Source: Paraburkholderia sp. SOS3 (GTDB taxonomy: Bacteria; Pseudomonadota; Gammaproteobacteria; Burkholderiales; Burkholderiaceae). From it: a DNA stretch of 64,000 nucleotides. Of this stretch, positions 11,012 to 20,170 are shown piece by piece. The position numbers and the translations under genes are program-made. The notes beneath the pieces were generated by a model that saw nothing but the letters and a program-made list of their open reading frames with translations, searched no databases and was not told where the DNA came from. Position 1 is the stretch's first letter; every line of letters begins with the position of its first letter. The stretch spans positions 4,030,001 through 4,094,000 of the forward strand of contig NZ_CP018811.1 of NCBI RefSeq assembly GCF_001922345.1, in the 5' to 3' direction.

Positions 11012-11335
11012 GTCTAGATCCGGAGAACGAGTCCAAAAAGCGAGGCGCGGGCGGAGGGTCCGGAAAGCCTGGCGGCCGCGGACCTCGGTCAACGCTCCAG
11101 AGACAGCATGGGGCAACTTCATTGCCCACTTCGGGCAATCCGGGAAGCGCCTGCAGGAGACGGGACGAGGCGCCAGTGACGCGGTACGGCCAGGCAATCG
11201 GATGCGGCTGAAAGCGGAATATTCTAACAGAGGATCGGCTTTGTCCCTCTTGTCGCCGGGGCGTGGCGCGGCTCTTCGGCCCTTATAATCGGCGGATCGC
11301 CAACTTGACGCGCCTAGCCTGCGCACCGCTGCTCC
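11012..11335. other. Divergent promoter region between tkt and speE
   Basis: A 324-bp intergenic region with no gene. A perfect -10 hexamer TATAAT at 11284-11289 lies on the plus strand 47 bp before the speE start, without a clear -35 at the right spacing. A locally AT-rich stretch at 11217-11230 could hold the minus-strand tkt promoter (TAGAAT-like -10), again without a good -35. Confidence 0.4.
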
Positions 11336-12235
11336 GTGAGCGTTTCGCTATTGTTCGAACCCGCGCCCGATGCGGTCTACGGTTTTCCGAATGCGCGTCA
11401 ACTCGCGCGTGTCGATTCGCCGCACCAGCGCATCGAGGTGTGGGACACGCCTCAACTCGGCCGCCTCTTCACGCTCGACGGCCAGCCAATGACGTCTGCC
11501 GGCGACGAATTCATCTATCACGAATGCATGACCCACCCGGCCGCGCTCGCGCATCCAGCGCCGCGCGCGGCGCTCGTGCTCGGCGGCGGCGATGGCGGCG
11601 CGGCAAGGCAGCTGCTCGCGCATGCGAGCATCGAGCGGATCGTCGTCGCGGAACTCGATGACGAAGTCGTGCGGCTCACGCGCGAACACCTGCCCGACGT
11701 GCACGGCGGCGCATTCGACGATCCGCGCGTCGAACTCGTGATCGGCGATGCCGCGAAATACGTCGCGCAGTGCCTCGCGCGGCGTGCCGCTGGCGCCCCG
11801 GACGCGCTTCCGTTCGATCTCGTCGTCTTCGATCTGACGCCGCCGGATTCTCCCGCCGCGGGCCTCTATACGCCGGCCTTTTTCGCGGACCTGAAACGCA
11901 TCCTCGCGCCGCAAGCGGCGCTCTCGCTGCATCTGGGCTCGCCGTACTTTCACGCCGCGCGCGTCAACGCGCTATTGACGGACCTTCAGCACGCATTCGC
12001 GATCGTTCGCCCGCTTGCCGCGTATGTGCCGCTCTACGGTTCGTTGTGGATGATGGCCATTGCAAGCGATACGCTCGACCCCGCTTTGCTCGCCGAACGG
12101 GAGCTCGCCGCACGCCTCGCGCAACGCGGACTGCGCGGGCTACGCTTCTACGATGCGGCAGTGCATGCGTCGCTGTTCGCCGCCCCACTGGCGGTGCGCG
12201 ATAAACTAGGCCGATTCTTAAAGCCGTCGCCATGA
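11336..12235 (+). CDS. speE: Spermidine synthase (polyamine aminopropyltransferase) family protein
   Basis: A 299-residue SAM-fold enzyme that would transfer the aminopropyl group of decarboxylated SAM to putrescine. The nucleotide-binding motif [14 protein letters not shown] (about 80-93), the acidic [12 protein letters not shown] and [10 protein letters not shown] match the spermidine synthase fold, as does the N-terminal segment [22 protein letters not shown]. The start codon is GTG at 11336; no upstream alternative in frame is better. It is divergent from tkt. The active-site aspartate lies in FDLTPPDSP. The substrate could be another polyamine, so the exact specificity is inferred. Confidence 0.88.
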   Translation: MSVSLLFEPAPDAVYGFPNARQLARVDSPHQRIEVWDTPQLGRLFTLDGQPMTSAGDEFIYHECMTHPAALAHPAPRAALVLGGGDGGAARQLLAHASIERIVVAELDDEVVRLTREHLPDVHGGAFDDPRVELVIGDAAKYVAQCLARRAAGAPDALPFDLVVFDLTPPDSPAAGLYTPAFFADLKRILAPQAALSLHLGSPYFHAARVNALLTDLQHAFAIVRPLAAYVPLYGSLWMMAIASDTLDPALLAERELAARLAQRGLRGLRFYDAAVHASLFAAPLAVRDKLGRFLKPSP

Positions 12236-12350
12236 CAGTCATGCACAATGCCCGGCTTCATCCGTCGCCGCGATCCGTCTGCGGCCCGGCAGCGAAGTTT
12301 CTGGCAACAAACGACGGCGACGGGACGCCCACAAGGTTCAGGAGAGCTCG

Positions 12351-12764
12351 ATGACTTCCCCACGCCCAGCCGGAGTGCCGTGGCTCACCCCGTATCTGAC
12401 GGTCCGCGATGCACGCATGGCAATCGCCTTCTACGAAGCCGCACTCGGCTTTCGCGTGCGCGACAGCGTGCACGATGACGGCGCACTGATGCATGTCGAG
12501 ATGACCTATCAGGATCAGCTGATCGTGATGTTCGCGCCCGAAGGCGCGTTCGGCTCGAAGGCGCGGACGCCGAAAAGCGCGAACGCCATCGCGCCGCAGT
12601 CTTTCTACCTGTACGTCGACGACGTCGATGCGGTATTCGCCCGCGCGATGGCCGCTGGCGCGAAATCGCTGAGCGAGCCGCAAGACCAGTTCTGGGGCGA
12701 CCGCTTCGCGCAGATCGAGGATCCGGACGGCTACCGCTGGGCGCTTGCGCGCCATCTGTCGTAA
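12351..12764 (+). CDS. VOC-superfamily (glyoxalase/PhnB-like) protein
   Basis: A 137-residue vicinal-oxygen-chelate fold protein. VPWLTPYLTVRDARMAIAFYEAALGF near the start and YVDDVDAVFARAMAAGA...WGDRFAQIEDPDGYRW near the end are the two beta-alpha-beta-beta-beta halves of the family. Proteins of this kind include glyoxalases, extradiol dioxygenases, antibiotic-resistance proteins and PhnB-like proteins of unknown role. The WGDR..IEDPDGY signature is closest to the PhnB/YdcE-like group. The start is supported by AGGAGAG 5 bases upstream. The 19-bp gap to rsmE suggests co-transcription. The substrate is unknown. Confidence 0.82.
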   Translation: MTSPRPAGVPWLTPYLTVRDARMAIAFYEAALGFRVRDSVHDDGALMHVEMTYQDQLIVMFAPEGAFGSKARTPKSANAIAPQSFYLYVDDVDAVFARAMAAGAKSLSEPQDQFWGDRFAQIEDPDGYRWALARHLS

Positions 12765-12783
12765 ATCAATGAGAACTTCGCTT

Positions 12784-13524
12784 ATGCCCCGCTTTTTCGT
12801 CGGGATCGCGCTGACGTCCGGCGACGTCATCGCATTGCCTGATGATGTCAATCGCCACGTTCAGGTGTTGCGCCTGCAGCCCGGCGACACGATCACGCTG
12901 TTCAACGGAATGGGCGGCGAATATGGCGCGGAGGTCGTCGAGATGGAACGGCGCGGCTCGACGGTGCGCATCGGCGATTTTCGCGATGCCGAAGCCGAGC
13001 CGCCGTATCACCTGACGCTTGCGCAGGGCATCGCGGGCAGCGACAAGATGGACTGGCTGATCGAGAAGGCAGTCGAACTGGGCGCATCGGCATTCGCGCC
13101 GCTCACGACCACGCGCAGTGTCGTGCGGCTGTCCGGCGAACGTGCGCAGCGGCGCCAGGTGCACTGGCAGCGCATCGTGCAGGCGTCGTGCGAACAATGC
13201 GGGCGCAACCGCCTGCCGGAAGTGCTTCCGACGCGCGAGCTTGCGACGTGGCTCGGCTCGATGCCGAAAGAACCGGAAGACGGCGAACTGCGGCTCCTGC
13301 TGTCGCCGCGCGCGAGCGTGCCGTTTTCCGCGTTGACGCACGAGCCGCCGAAGCGGCGCGCATTGGTGCTGATCGGCCCCGAGGGCGGGTTTTCGGCTGC
13401 GGAAGAAGCAGCGGCAACGAGCCACGGATTCACGGCAGTGGGACTAGGGCCGCGTGTATTGCGAACCGAGACTGCCGGGATCGCGGTACTGTCGGCGCTG
13501 GCGGCGCGATGGGGCGGGTGGTAA
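12784..13524 (+). CDS. rsmE: 16S rRNA (uracil-1498-N3)-methyltransferase
   Basis: A 246-residue SPOUT-class methyltransferase that methylates U1498 of 16S rRNA in the 30S subunit. The N-terminal PUA-like domain contains MPRFFVGIAL and HVQVLRLQPGDTITLFNG. The SPOUT domain has IEKAVELGASAFAPLTTTRSV, IVQASCEQCGRNRLP, and the SAM-binding knot LIGPEGGFSAAEEA followed by LGPRVLRTETA. MPRFF at 12784 is taken as the start because the PUA domain begins there; another ATG five codons earlier is possible. Confidence 0.93.
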   Translation: MPRFFVGIALTSGDVIALPDDVNRHVQVLRLQPGDTITLFNGMGGEYGAEVVEMERRGSTVRIGDFRDAEAEPPYHLTLAQGIAGSDKMDWLIEKAVELGASAFAPLTTTRSVVRLSGERAQRRQVHWQRIVQASCEQCGRNRLPEVLPTRELATWLGSMPKEPEDGELRLLLSPRASVPFSALTHEPPKRRALVLIGPEGGFSAAEEAAATSHGFTAVGLGPRVLRTETAGIAVLSALAARWGGW

Positions 13525-13562
13525 ACGCCACCGCCATTGGCAAATTCCAGCCACGCAAAGCG

Positions 13563-13600
13563 AAAAAAGGCTCGCCGATCGACGATCAGCGAGCCTTTTT
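13563..13600. terminator. Terminator after rsmE
   Basis: Arms AAAAAAGGCTCGC and GCGAGCCTTTTT flank a GATC-rich loop. It lies 38 bp after the rsmE stop, and the symmetric A and T runs allow it to act on both strands, which would also end the barstar transcript arriving from the right. Confidence 0.85.
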
Positions 13601-13766
13601 CCTGTCCTGCGAAGCCACCGCGAGATAACCGCGGCGTGCTTCAACGCACCTTGCCCGGTTTATCGGCCGTGGCAGCGAGCTTCGTTGCAGCCATCTACAT
13701 CGAAGCCGGGCGAAACACCGAAACGCACGGCGCGCTACCTGCCCGCCTGCCCGTTACCTGCCCGTT

Positions 13767-14333
13767 TTACGCGAACGAGTAGAACACCCTGAACGCGACC
13801 TTGCGCTCGGCCCAGAACTCCGCGGCCTCGCGGAACACGTCGAGCAGCGTTTCACGCGCCTCTTTATCGAACTTGGTCGCGACAGGCAGCGCCTCGAGCA
13901 CGATCACGAAGCCCGGTTGCGCTCCCGCCTTCGCGACAAGGTCGGTCAGGCAGTCGTACAACGCGTCGTAATTCTTGCCGAAATGCTTCGGAAACAGGAA
14001 TGACGTCGCGATGGTCTCCATCACCTCCTGCTTGCTTTGCGCATTGCCGCAGCAGGCAAACAGAAAATGCTGGCCGAGTTTCTGCGCTTCGTCGGCCAGA
14101 TCCTGGACGCGAAAGGCGCGAATCGACTGTACGATATTCGGTCGTACGGTCGCGAAAAGACTCATGGAATCCTCGTTCGATGAATGCGCCGTACCGGCTT
14201 CGGTTCCGACCGTGTCGCCCTGACCGTCTCCGGCCTCGCGCATCTGCATGACGCGCTGGAACAGATTGCCGCTTCCGGCTGCAAAAAGATCCCTCGCGAC
14301 TTTGCGGTCGTGCGCGTAGATGTTGTCGCTCAT
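13767..14333 (-). CDS. Barstar-family ribonuclease inhibitor, N-terminally extended
   Basis: The C-terminal 90 residues form a barstar fold, with HFGKNYDALYDCLTDLV matching the helix that blocks the active site of barnase-type nucleases and FVIVLEALP plus VAFRVFYSF as core strands. At 188 residues it is twice the length of barstar. The extra N-terminus (MSDNIYAHDRKVARDLF...NLFQRVMQM) is polar and of unknown role. It directly follows the RNase gene (16 bp), as expected for an immunity partner kept in the cytoplasm. The start is uncertain: ATG at 14333 has a weak ribosome site, while an internal ATG at 14165 (MSLFATVRP) has GAGGA 4 bases upstream and would give about 132 residues. Confidence 0.85.
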   Translation of the reverse strand: MSDNIYAHDRKVARDLFAAGSGNLFQRVMQMREAGDGQGDTVGTEAGTAHSSNEDSMSLFATVRPNIVQSIRAFRVQDLADEAQKLGQHFLFACCGNAQSKQEVMETIATSFLFPKHFGKNYDALYDCLTDLVAKAGAQPGFVIVLEALPVATKFDKEARETLLDVFREAAEFWAERKVAFRVFYSFA

Positions 14334-14349
14334 GCCGTATGTCCCGATG

Positions 14350-14763
14350 TCATTCAATGATGCGATTAAAACTGGCGTAGTGATCGTCGCTGTAATAACA
14401 GTTGTCGGTTCGCCTCAACGGGCCACCGCAGACGATGCGGCGCGCTCCGCGGTTATGCGCGCGCGGCGTGGGAACGGTGTATTCGTGGTAATAGCCCCGC
14501 TGGCGTGGCGGCAGCAAGCGCTCGCGATTGCCGAATACGACGCCATCCTTCTCATACGGGTAAGGCCCGCCCGCTGCAATCAAGTTCAACGTTTTGACTG
14601 CTTCCGGCGGCAACTGCGCTACCGCGACGGTGTCAGCGCTGCCCGGTACGGTGAGGTCGCGGCCGAAGGCCACGGACACGGCGCCAGGCGCAAAACCGCT
14701 GCACAGACCGCCGACCGACAGGACGGCGACCAGCACGCCGTTGCGAAGCCACCTGCGTGCCAT
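14350..14763 (-). CDS. Secreted guanyl-specific ribonuclease (RNase Sa / N1-T1 family)
   Basis: A 137-residue precursor with a signal peptide (MARRWLRNGVLVAVLSVGGL) and a mature domain that closely follows RNase Sa: LPPEAVKTLNLIAAGGPYPY, DGVVFGNRE and GYYHEYTVPTP. The catalytic residues by family alignment are Glu94 (YYHEYT), Arg105 and Arg109 (NRGARR) and His128 (DDHYASF), so the enzyme looks intact. Three extra residues and a possible C112-C122 pair lie before the catalytic His. It would cleave RNA after G outside the cytoplasm. The adjacent barstar gene fits protection of the producer before export. Confidence 0.9.
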   Translation of the reverse strand: MARRWLRNGVLVAVLSVGGLCSGFAPGAVSVAFGRDLTVPGSADTVAVAQLPPEAVKTLNLIAAGGPYPYEKDGVVFGNRERLLPPRQRGYYHEYTVPTPRAHNRGARRIVCGGPLRRTDNCYYSDDHYASFNRIIE

Positions 14764-14934
14764 GAATCAGGGTTCCCGCTGTTAGATCACGAGTTTGACG
14801 ACCATGAAAGACGTAAGGGTATCGCTAATGGACCCCGGAAGCAACGCTCGTTCGGAAAATGAAAGGTTTTAAACGTAACGGCCGCGAGCACGCGTGAATC
14901 TCGCATCGCATGCCTGCCGCCGCCTCGACCCGCC

Positions 14935-14976
14935 TTGACAACTCTTTACACCGGGTCTTATCTCAAACAAGATAAA
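14935..14976 (+). promoter_or_regulatory. Promoter-like TTGACA with a TTATCT/AGATAA palindrome
   Basis: A perfect -35 TTGACA lies at 14935-14940. At 17-18 bp spacing comes TTATCT(C), a poor -10 match, which is also the left arm of a palindrome TTATCT-N6-AGATAA (14958-14975). A factor bound there would cover the -10 and start site. The -10 is weak by sequence, so activator dependence is possible (inference). Confidence 0.4.
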
Positions 14977-15122
14977 ATTCAACCAAGGCGAGATGCGGGG
15001 CAGTACCTCATGCCTCCTTGCCCCAGGCGATCCGCAAAACGGAATGCCAGCATCCGGCCTTTTTTGGGTGAATCGATCCCCTGCTCACCCTAGGCGTGCC
15101 CATTGCGGGCACGCCCTTTTTT
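14972..15122 (+). ncRNA. Candidate small RNA, about 150 nt
   Basis: Downstream of the TTGACA promoter-like element there is no plausible protein gene, but a series of stems: GGGGCA (14997-15002) with TGCCCC (15019-15024), TCCG-CAAAA-CGGA around 15031-15043, and GGGTGA (15066-15071) with TCACCC (15085-15090). A strong terminator GGCGTGCCC/GGGCACGCC with T6 ends it at 15122. A single-stranded T6 at 15060-15065 could serve an RNA chaperone such as Hfq (inference). The next gene, maeB, is convergent, so this terminator does not belong to a plus-strand gene. I do not recognise the family; 5' end is estimated. Confidence 0.5.
15093..15122 (+). terminator. Strong plus-strand intrinsic terminator
   Basis: Perfect 9-bp stem GGCGTGCCC / GGGCACGCC with loop ATTGC, then C and T6. 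The minus strand lacks a T-run, so it acts only on plus-strand transcription. Confidence 0.88.
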
Positions 15123-15201
15123 GCGGGTGGATGGCGGATCGAGATGAGGCGAGGCCAACGGTGTGGCCTCAGGTGACGAGCGGATAACGCTCAGTTGATA
15201 T

Positions 15202-17496
15202 TTAACGCGTGGCGTTCACATCCGCCACGAGCAGCGCCGTCATATTGACGATCCGCCGCACCGTTGCCGATGCCGTCAGCACATGCACGGGCTTCGCGGC
15301 GCCGAGCAGGATCGGACCGATCGCAATGTTGTTGCCCGCGGCCGTCTTCAGCAGGTTGTACGAAATATTCGCCGCGTCGATGTTCGGCAGCACGAGCAGG
15401 TTCGCGTCGCCTTCGAGCGTCGATTCGGGCAGGATCTCGCGGCGCAGGTTCGCGTCGAGCGCGACGTCGCCGTGCATTTCGCCGTCCACTTGCAGGTCGG
15501 GCGCATGCTCTTTCAGCATGGCGAGCACTTCACGCATCTTCTGTGCGGAAGCCGCGTTGCTCGTGCCGAAGTTCGAATGCGAGACCAGCGCAACCTTCGG
15601 CTCGATGCCGAAGCGCCGCACTTCCTCGGCCGCCATCACGGTGATCTCGCACAGTTGCGCAGGCGTCGGATCGACGTTCACGTGCGTGTCGACGAGGAAG
15701 ATCTGCCGGTTCGGCAGCACGAGCGCGTTCATTGCCGCATAGACGCTCGCGTTTTCCTTCTTGCCGATCACCTGATCGATAAAGTGCAGATGACGATGCG
15801 TCGTGCTGATCGTGCCGCAAATCATGCCGTCCGCTTCGCCCTTTTTCACGAGCATCGAGCCGATCAGCGTCGTGCGGCGGCGCATTTCGAGCTTCGCCAT
15901 CTGCTCGCTGATGCCCTTGCGCGCCATCATCTTCGCGTAGGTCTGCCAGAAATCGCGATAGCGCTCGTCGTGATCCGTGTTCACGATCGTGTAATCCTGG
16001 CCCGCCACGAGACGCAGGCCATAGCGCGCGATGCGCTGTTCGATCACGGCCGGCCGGCCGATCAGGATTGGCTTCGCGAGCTTTTCGTCGACGACGATCT
16101 GCACCGCACGCAGCACGCGCTCTTCTTCACCCTCGGCGAACACGATGCGCTTCTTCTCGGGCCCGACGCTGCGCGCGAGCTGGAAGATCGGCTTCATCGT
16201 CGTGCCGCTGTGATAGACGAACTGCTGCAGATGCTGTTCGTACGCGTCCATGTCTTCGATCGGACGCGTCGCGACACCCGACTCCATCGCCGCTTTCGCG
16301 ACAGCCGGCGCGACCTTCACGATCAGGCGCGGATCGAACGGCTTCGGAATCAGATACTCGGGACCGAACGACAGGTCCTGGATGCCGTACGCGGTTGCGA
16401 CGATATCGCTCTGCTCCTGGCGCGCGAGTTCGGCGATCGCGTTGACCGCGGCGATTTCCATTTCACGCGTGATGGTCGTTGCGCCCACATCGAGTGCGCC
16501 GCGGAAAATGAACGGAAAGCACAGAACGTTGTTGACCTGGTTCGGATAGTCGGTGCGGCCCGTGGCGATCACCGCATCGGGGCGCACTTCGCGCGCGACT
16601 TCCGGCAGGATTTCCGGCGTCGGATTCGCGAGCGCCAGAATGAGCGGCTTGTCCGCCATCTGTTTGACCATTTCCGGCTTCAGCACGCCCGCCGCCGACA
16701 GGCCGAGGAACACATCCGCACCGGCGATCACTTCGGCAAGCGCGCGCGCCTTCGTTTCGCGTGCGAAGCGTTCCTTGTCCGGATCCATCAGCTCGGCGCG
16801 GCCCTTGTAGACGACGCCCGCGAGGTCGGTCACGGTGATGTTTTCGAGCGGCAGGCCAAGGTCGACGAGCAGATCGAGACACGCGAGCGCGGCCGCGCCG
16901 GCGCCGGACGCGACAAGGCTCACTTCGTGAATATTCTTGCCGACCACCTTGAGGCCGTTGAGAATGGCCGCCGCAACGACGATTGCCGTGCCGTGCTGGT
17001 CGTCGTGGAAGACCGGAATCTTCATGCGCTTGCGCGCTTCGCGCTCGACGATGAAGCAGTCCGGCGCCTTGATGTCTTCGAGATTGATGCCGCCGAAGGT
17101 CGGCTCGAGCGCGGCGATCACGTCGACGAGCTTGTGCGGGTCCATCTCGTTGAGCTCGATGTCGAACACGTCGATGCCGGCAAACTTCTTGAAGAGCGCG
17201 GCCTTGCCTTCCATGACCGGCTTCGATGCGAGCGGCCCGATATTGCCGAGACCGAGCACCGCCGTGCCGTTCGTGACCACGCCGACCAGGTTGCTGCGCG
17301 CAGTGAAGCGCGCCGCATTGAGCGGATTCTCAACGATTTCTTCGCACGCGAACGCGACGCCCGGCGAATACGCAAGCGCAAGATCGCGCTGGTTGATCAT
17401 CTGCTTGGTGGGCGAGACCGCGATCTTTCCCGGCGTCGGAAATTCGTGATAATCGAGCGCGGCTTCACGGAGTTTGCTGTTGGCGGAATTCGACAT
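15202..17496 (-). CDS. maeB: NADP-dependent malic enzyme with C-terminal phosphotransacetylase-like domain
   Basis: A 764-residue MaeB-type enzyme. The N-terminal half (to about 430) is malic enzyme, converting malate to pyruvate and CO2 and making [21 protein letters not shown] holds the catalytic Tyr, [19 protein letters not shown] the metal and substrate residues, and [16 protein letters not shown] the nucleotide site. The C-terminal half (about 430-764) is a phosphate acetyl/butyryltransferase-like domain with [17 protein letters not shown] and [10 protein letters not shown], which in E. coli MaeB is regulatory rather than catalytic. Transcribed alone on the minus strand, divergent from thiL. 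The ribosome-binding site is weak. Confidence 0.95.
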   Translation of the reverse strand: MSNSANSKLREAALDYHEFPTPGKIAVSPTKQMINQRDLALAYSPGVAFACEEIVENPLNAARFTARSNLVGVVTNGTAVLGLGNIGPLASKPVMEGKAALFKKFAGIDVFDIELNEMDPHKLVDVIAALEPTFGGINLEDIKAPDCFIVEREARKRMKIPVFHDDQHGTAIVVAAAILNGLKVVGKNIHEVSLVASGAGAAALACLDLLVDLGLPLENITVTDLAGVVYKGRAELMDPDKERFARETKARALAEVIAGADVFLGLSAAGVLKPEMVKQMADKPLILALANPTPEILPEVAREVRPDAVIATGRTDYPNQVNNVLCFPFIFRGALDVGATTITREMEIAAVNAIAELARQEQSDIVATAYGIQDLSFGPEYLIPKPFDPRLIVKVAPAVAKAAMESGVATRPIEDMDAYEQHLQQFVYHSGTTMKPIFQLARSVGPEKKRIVFAEGEEERVLRAVQIVVDEKLAKPILIGRPAVIEQRIARYGLRLVAGQDYTIVNTDHDERYRDFWQTYAKMMARKGISEQMAKLEMRRRTTLIGSMLVKKGEADGMICGTISTTHRHLHFIDQVIGKKENASVYAAMNALVLPNRQIFLVDTHVNVDPTPAQLCEITVMAAEEVRRFGIEPKVALVSHSNFGTSNAASAQKMREVLAMLKEHAPDLQVDGEMHGDVALDANLRREILPESTLEGDANLLVLPNIDAANISYNLLKTAAGNNIAIGPILLGAAKPVHVLTASATVRRIVNMTALLVADVNATR

Positions 17497-17711
17497 AAGC
17501 GAGCCTGAATTGGCAGATTAGAATAGAAGTTCGACGGCATTGTAGCGCCAATCCCACAATACGAGCCTTTCAATCCGGGAACAACAGCTACGACCCAGAC
17601 ACTGCTAAAACGCGCATCCGTACCGATCGCATCGCAACATTCAAAAGTATGTTGTGATCCTGAATGCAATGCGTGGCTCAAGTCGCTAACCGTACTCCGG
17701 ACCCTTACCTC

Positions 17712-18746
17712 ATGCTTTCCGAGTTCTCGCTGATCGACCGCTTTTTCGCGCGCCGGGCCGCGCGTGCACGTTCTGCGTCAGGCCCGGCAGACAGCGCGAA
17801 CAGCGCGCTTCGCGAACGCGCTATCACACTCGGAATCGGCGACGATTGCGCGCTGATCGCGCCGCCCGCGGGCGAAATGATGGCGATATCGACGGACATG
17901 CTCGTCGAAGGCCGGCACTTTTTCGCCGACGTCGAGCCGCGCGCGCTCGGTCACAAGGCGCTCGCCGTGAATCTGTCGGACCTTGCCGCGATGGGCGCAA
18001 AACCGCTTGCGTTCACGCTCGCGTTCTCGCTGCCGCGCGCAGACGAAACATGGCTCGCCGCTTTCAGCGACGGCCTGTTCGATCTCGCCGAACGCTGCGA
18101 CTGCGAACTGGTCGGCGGCGATACGACGCGCGGACCGCTCAATCTGTGCATCACCGTGTTCGGCTCGGTGCCGGCTCATGTTGCACTGCGTCGAGATGCG
18201 GCCCGCGAAGGCGACGACATCTGGGTGTCGGGCACGCTCGGCGACGCGCGCGCCGGGCTCGGCATCGCACGCGGCGAATGGCAAGCGAATGCGAACGACG
18301 CCGCATACTTTCGTCAAGCGCTCGAGCGCCCCGAACCGCGCATCGAACTCGGCCTCGCGTTACGCGGCCTCGCGCATGCGGCGCTCGATATTTCGGACGG
18401 ACTGGCCGGCGATCTCATGCATATCCTCGAACGCTCGCGAATGAATGCGACGGTCGATGCGGACGCGCTGCCGCGCTCGGCGCAATTGAGCCGGCTGCCG
18501 GCCGATGTGCAGCGCCGCTGCACCGTCGCGGGCGGCGACGATTACGAGTTGTGCTTCACGGCCCCGGTCGCCGCGCGCGCTTCAATTGAAAAAGTCAGTG
18601 ACAACGTGGGCATTCGCGCGACCCGCATCGGTACAATAACCGCTCCCGAACCGCCCGCCGCCGCGCCCACGATTACGTGGCACGATGCAGCGGGCGCGCC
18701 GCTTACATTGACGTTGCAAAGCTTCGATCATTTCCATGCAGACTGA
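17712..18746 (+). CDS. thiL: Thiamine-monophosphate kinase
   Basis: A 344-residue enzyme that phosphorylates thiamine monophosphate to the cofactor thiamine diphosphate with ATP. The start MLSEFSLIDRFFAR matches the family; a 16-codon in-frame extension is discarded. Diagnostic segments are GIGDDCALI, STDMLVEGRHFF, AVNLSDLAAMGAKP (Mg-ATP site), ELVGGDTTRGP and DISDGLAGDL. It overlaps pgpA by 11 bases and forms a likely operon with pgpA and pncC. The same enzyme family supplies cofactor to transketolase encoded nearby, but that link is only metabolic. Confidence 0.95.
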   Translation: MLSEFSLIDRFFARRAARARSASGPADSANSALRERAITLGIGDDCALIAPPAGEMMAISTDMLVEGRHFFADVEPRALGHKALAVNLSDLAAMGAKPLAFTLAFSLPRADETWLAAFSDGLFDLAERCDCELVGGDTTRGPLNLCITVFGSVPAHVALRRDAAREGDDIWVSGTLGDARAGLGIARGEWQANANDAAYFRQALERPEPRIELGLALRGLAHAALDISDGLAGDLMHILERSRMNATVDADALPRSAQLSRLPADVQRRCTVAGGDDYELCFTAPVAARASIEKVSDNVGIRATRIGTITAPEPPAAAPTITWHDAAGAPLTLTLQSFDHFHAD

Positions 18747-19464
18747 ACCTTCGTTCGGTTCCGCGAGCGGTTCCGCTTCCGGTAGCCGGGCCACCGGTGA
18801 GCCGGCGGCTTCGAGCGCCACGGAATCCGGCGCTACGATGCCTGGCGCATCGGCGTCCAATGCATCGGCATCCGGCGCTCCGGACGCGAACCGCCCGGCA
18901 TCCGATCATGCAACGGCCGCCGGCACAAACGCGCCGCGCGACGCCAACGGCGTCGACAATCGCGGGCCGCGCAAGCCGGGCCCGCGCCGCGCGACGGCCC
19001 GCTTCATGTTGTCGCATCCGCTGCATCTGTTCTCGCTCGGCTTCGGCAGCGGGCTATCGCCGGTCGTACCCGGCACGATCGGTACGCTCTTCGCATGGGC
19101 ATCGTTCGCGGTGTTCGCCGAACGTCTCACGGTCATCGAGTGGGGCATTCTCATCGTGGCGGGATTTTTCGGCGGAATCGCGGCCTGCGCCTTTACCGCG
19201 AACCGTCTTGGCATCGACGATCCGTCGCCGATCGTCTGGGACGAAATCGTCGCGTTCTGGCTCGTGCTGCTGATGGTCGCGCCGACATCGCTGACCGGCC
19301 AGCTCTGGGCATTCGTGCTGTTCCGTTTCTTCGATATGGTGAAACCGCCGCCGATCCGTTACTTCGACCGCAGACTGAAAGGCGGTTTCGGCATCATGTT
19401 CGATGATCTCGTCGCCGCGTTCTTCACGTTGCTCGTGATTGCGCTGTGGCGAATGGCGGTCTGA
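18736..19464 (+). CDS. pgpA: Phosphatidylglycerophosphatase A
   Basis: Dephosphorylates phosphatidylglycerol phosphate to phosphatidylglycerol in the inner membrane. The catalytic domain occupies about residues 88-242, with GTIGTLFAWASF, IVWDEIVAFW and FRFFDMVKPPPIRYFDRRLKGGFG (shown in parts) carrying the conserved acidic residues, plus several transmembrane helices. The first 85 or so residues are a Ser/Ala/Gly-rich low-complexity extension absent from E. coli PgpA (172 residues). An alternative start at the internal Met in RFMLSHPLHLFS would give a standard-length protein. The ATG at 18736 lies inside thiL. Confidence 0.92.
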   Translation: MQTEPSFGSASGSASGSRATGEPAASSATESGATMPGASASNASASGAPDANRPASDHATAAGTNAPRDANGVDNRGPRKPGPRRATARFMLSHPLHLFSLGFGSGLSPVVPGTIGTLFAWASFAVFAERLTVIEWGILIVAGFFGGIAACAFTANRLGIDDPSPIVWDEIVAFWLVLLMVAPTSLTGQLWAFVLFRFFDMVKPPPIRYFDRRLKGGFGIMFDDLVAAFFTLLVIALWRMAV

Positions 19465-19528
19465 GGCGGCACGCCTTCATCAGACCCACGGAGCCGGAAA
19501 ACCAGCGAAACACTGAGCGGGATACAGC

Positions 19529-20029
19529 ATGCCTACCGATACCGTCGTTCACCAACTCGCTATCCGCGTCGGCAACCGCCTGCGCGATGAGCGTCTGATG
19601 CTCGCGACCGCCGAGTCGTGCACGGGCGGCATGGTCGCAACCGCGATCACCGATATTTCGGGCAGCAGCGGCTGGTTCGAGCGCGGCTTCGTCACGTATT
19701 CGAACCAGGCGAAAAGCGAAATGATCGGTGTACCCGCCGACATGATCGACAAGCACGGCGCGGTCAGCGAGCCCGTCGCGCGTGCAATGGCGGAAGGCGC
19801 GCTGCGCAACAGCCGCGCGCAGGTGTCGCTGGCGATTACGGGCATTGCAGGGCCGGGCGGCGGAACAGAGACGAAGCCGGTCGGCATGGTGTCGTTCGGC
19901 TGGAGCAACCGGCTGCATACGGTGGTGGAAACGCTCGTGTTCAAGGGCGATCGCGAGCGAATTCGCGTGCAGGCGGCCGAGCACGCGCTGCGCGGCATGC
20001 TCAAATTGCTGGATGAAAGGGAGCGCTGA
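19529..20029 (+). CDS. pncC: Nicotinamide-nucleotide amidohydrolase (CinA C-terminal family)
   Basis: A 166-residue CinA-C domain protein. Members deamidate nicotinamide mononucleotide to nicotinate mononucleotide, recycling the NMN produced by NAD-dependent DNA ligase. Family markers are ATAESCTGGMVATAITD with the active-site Ser, GWFERGFVTYSN and SLAITGIAGPGGGT. The N-terminal molybdopterin-binding domain of full-length CinA is absent, as in E. coli PncC. It follows pgpA at 64 bp on the same strand. Confidence 0.93.
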   Translation: MPTDTVVHQLAIRVGNRLRDERLMLATAESCTGGMVATAITDISGSSGWFERGFVTYSNQAKSEMIGVPADMIDKHGAVSEPVARAMAEGALRNSRAQVSLAITGIAGPGGGTETKPVGMVSFGWSNRLHTVVETLVFKGDRERIRVQAAEHALRGMLKLLDERER

Positions 20030-20170
20030 GGCGTTCTGTTGGTGAAGTTTGATCCTTCACGTCCGTCGCCCGCCGTGTGTGCCTGACCGTGCGCGCCTGA
20101 CCGCCCGCGCGAAGCAAACGCGATCCCGACCGGAACGACCGACGAACTGCCGACGAACCATCGCCAAACC

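Larger units (their letters stand above)
14764..15201. other. Intergenic region between the RNase gene and maeB
   Basis: A 438-bp stretch without a protein gene. The left part (14764-14930) should hold the promoter of the minus-strand RNase/barstar pair. The right part (about 14935-15122) has a perfect TTGACA, a palindrome and several hairpins ending in an intrinsic terminator on the plus strand, described as a candidate small RNA. Confidence 0.6.

Noticed and set aside
14993..15187. 64-codon plus-strand frame within the sRNA region
   Set aside because: No ribosome site, and it runs through the intrinsic terminator at 15093-15122, so it cannot be the reason for the transcript.
15283..17508. 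Long plus-strand open frame opposite maeB
   Set aside because: Same antisense artefact; MaeB on the minus strand is beyond doubt.
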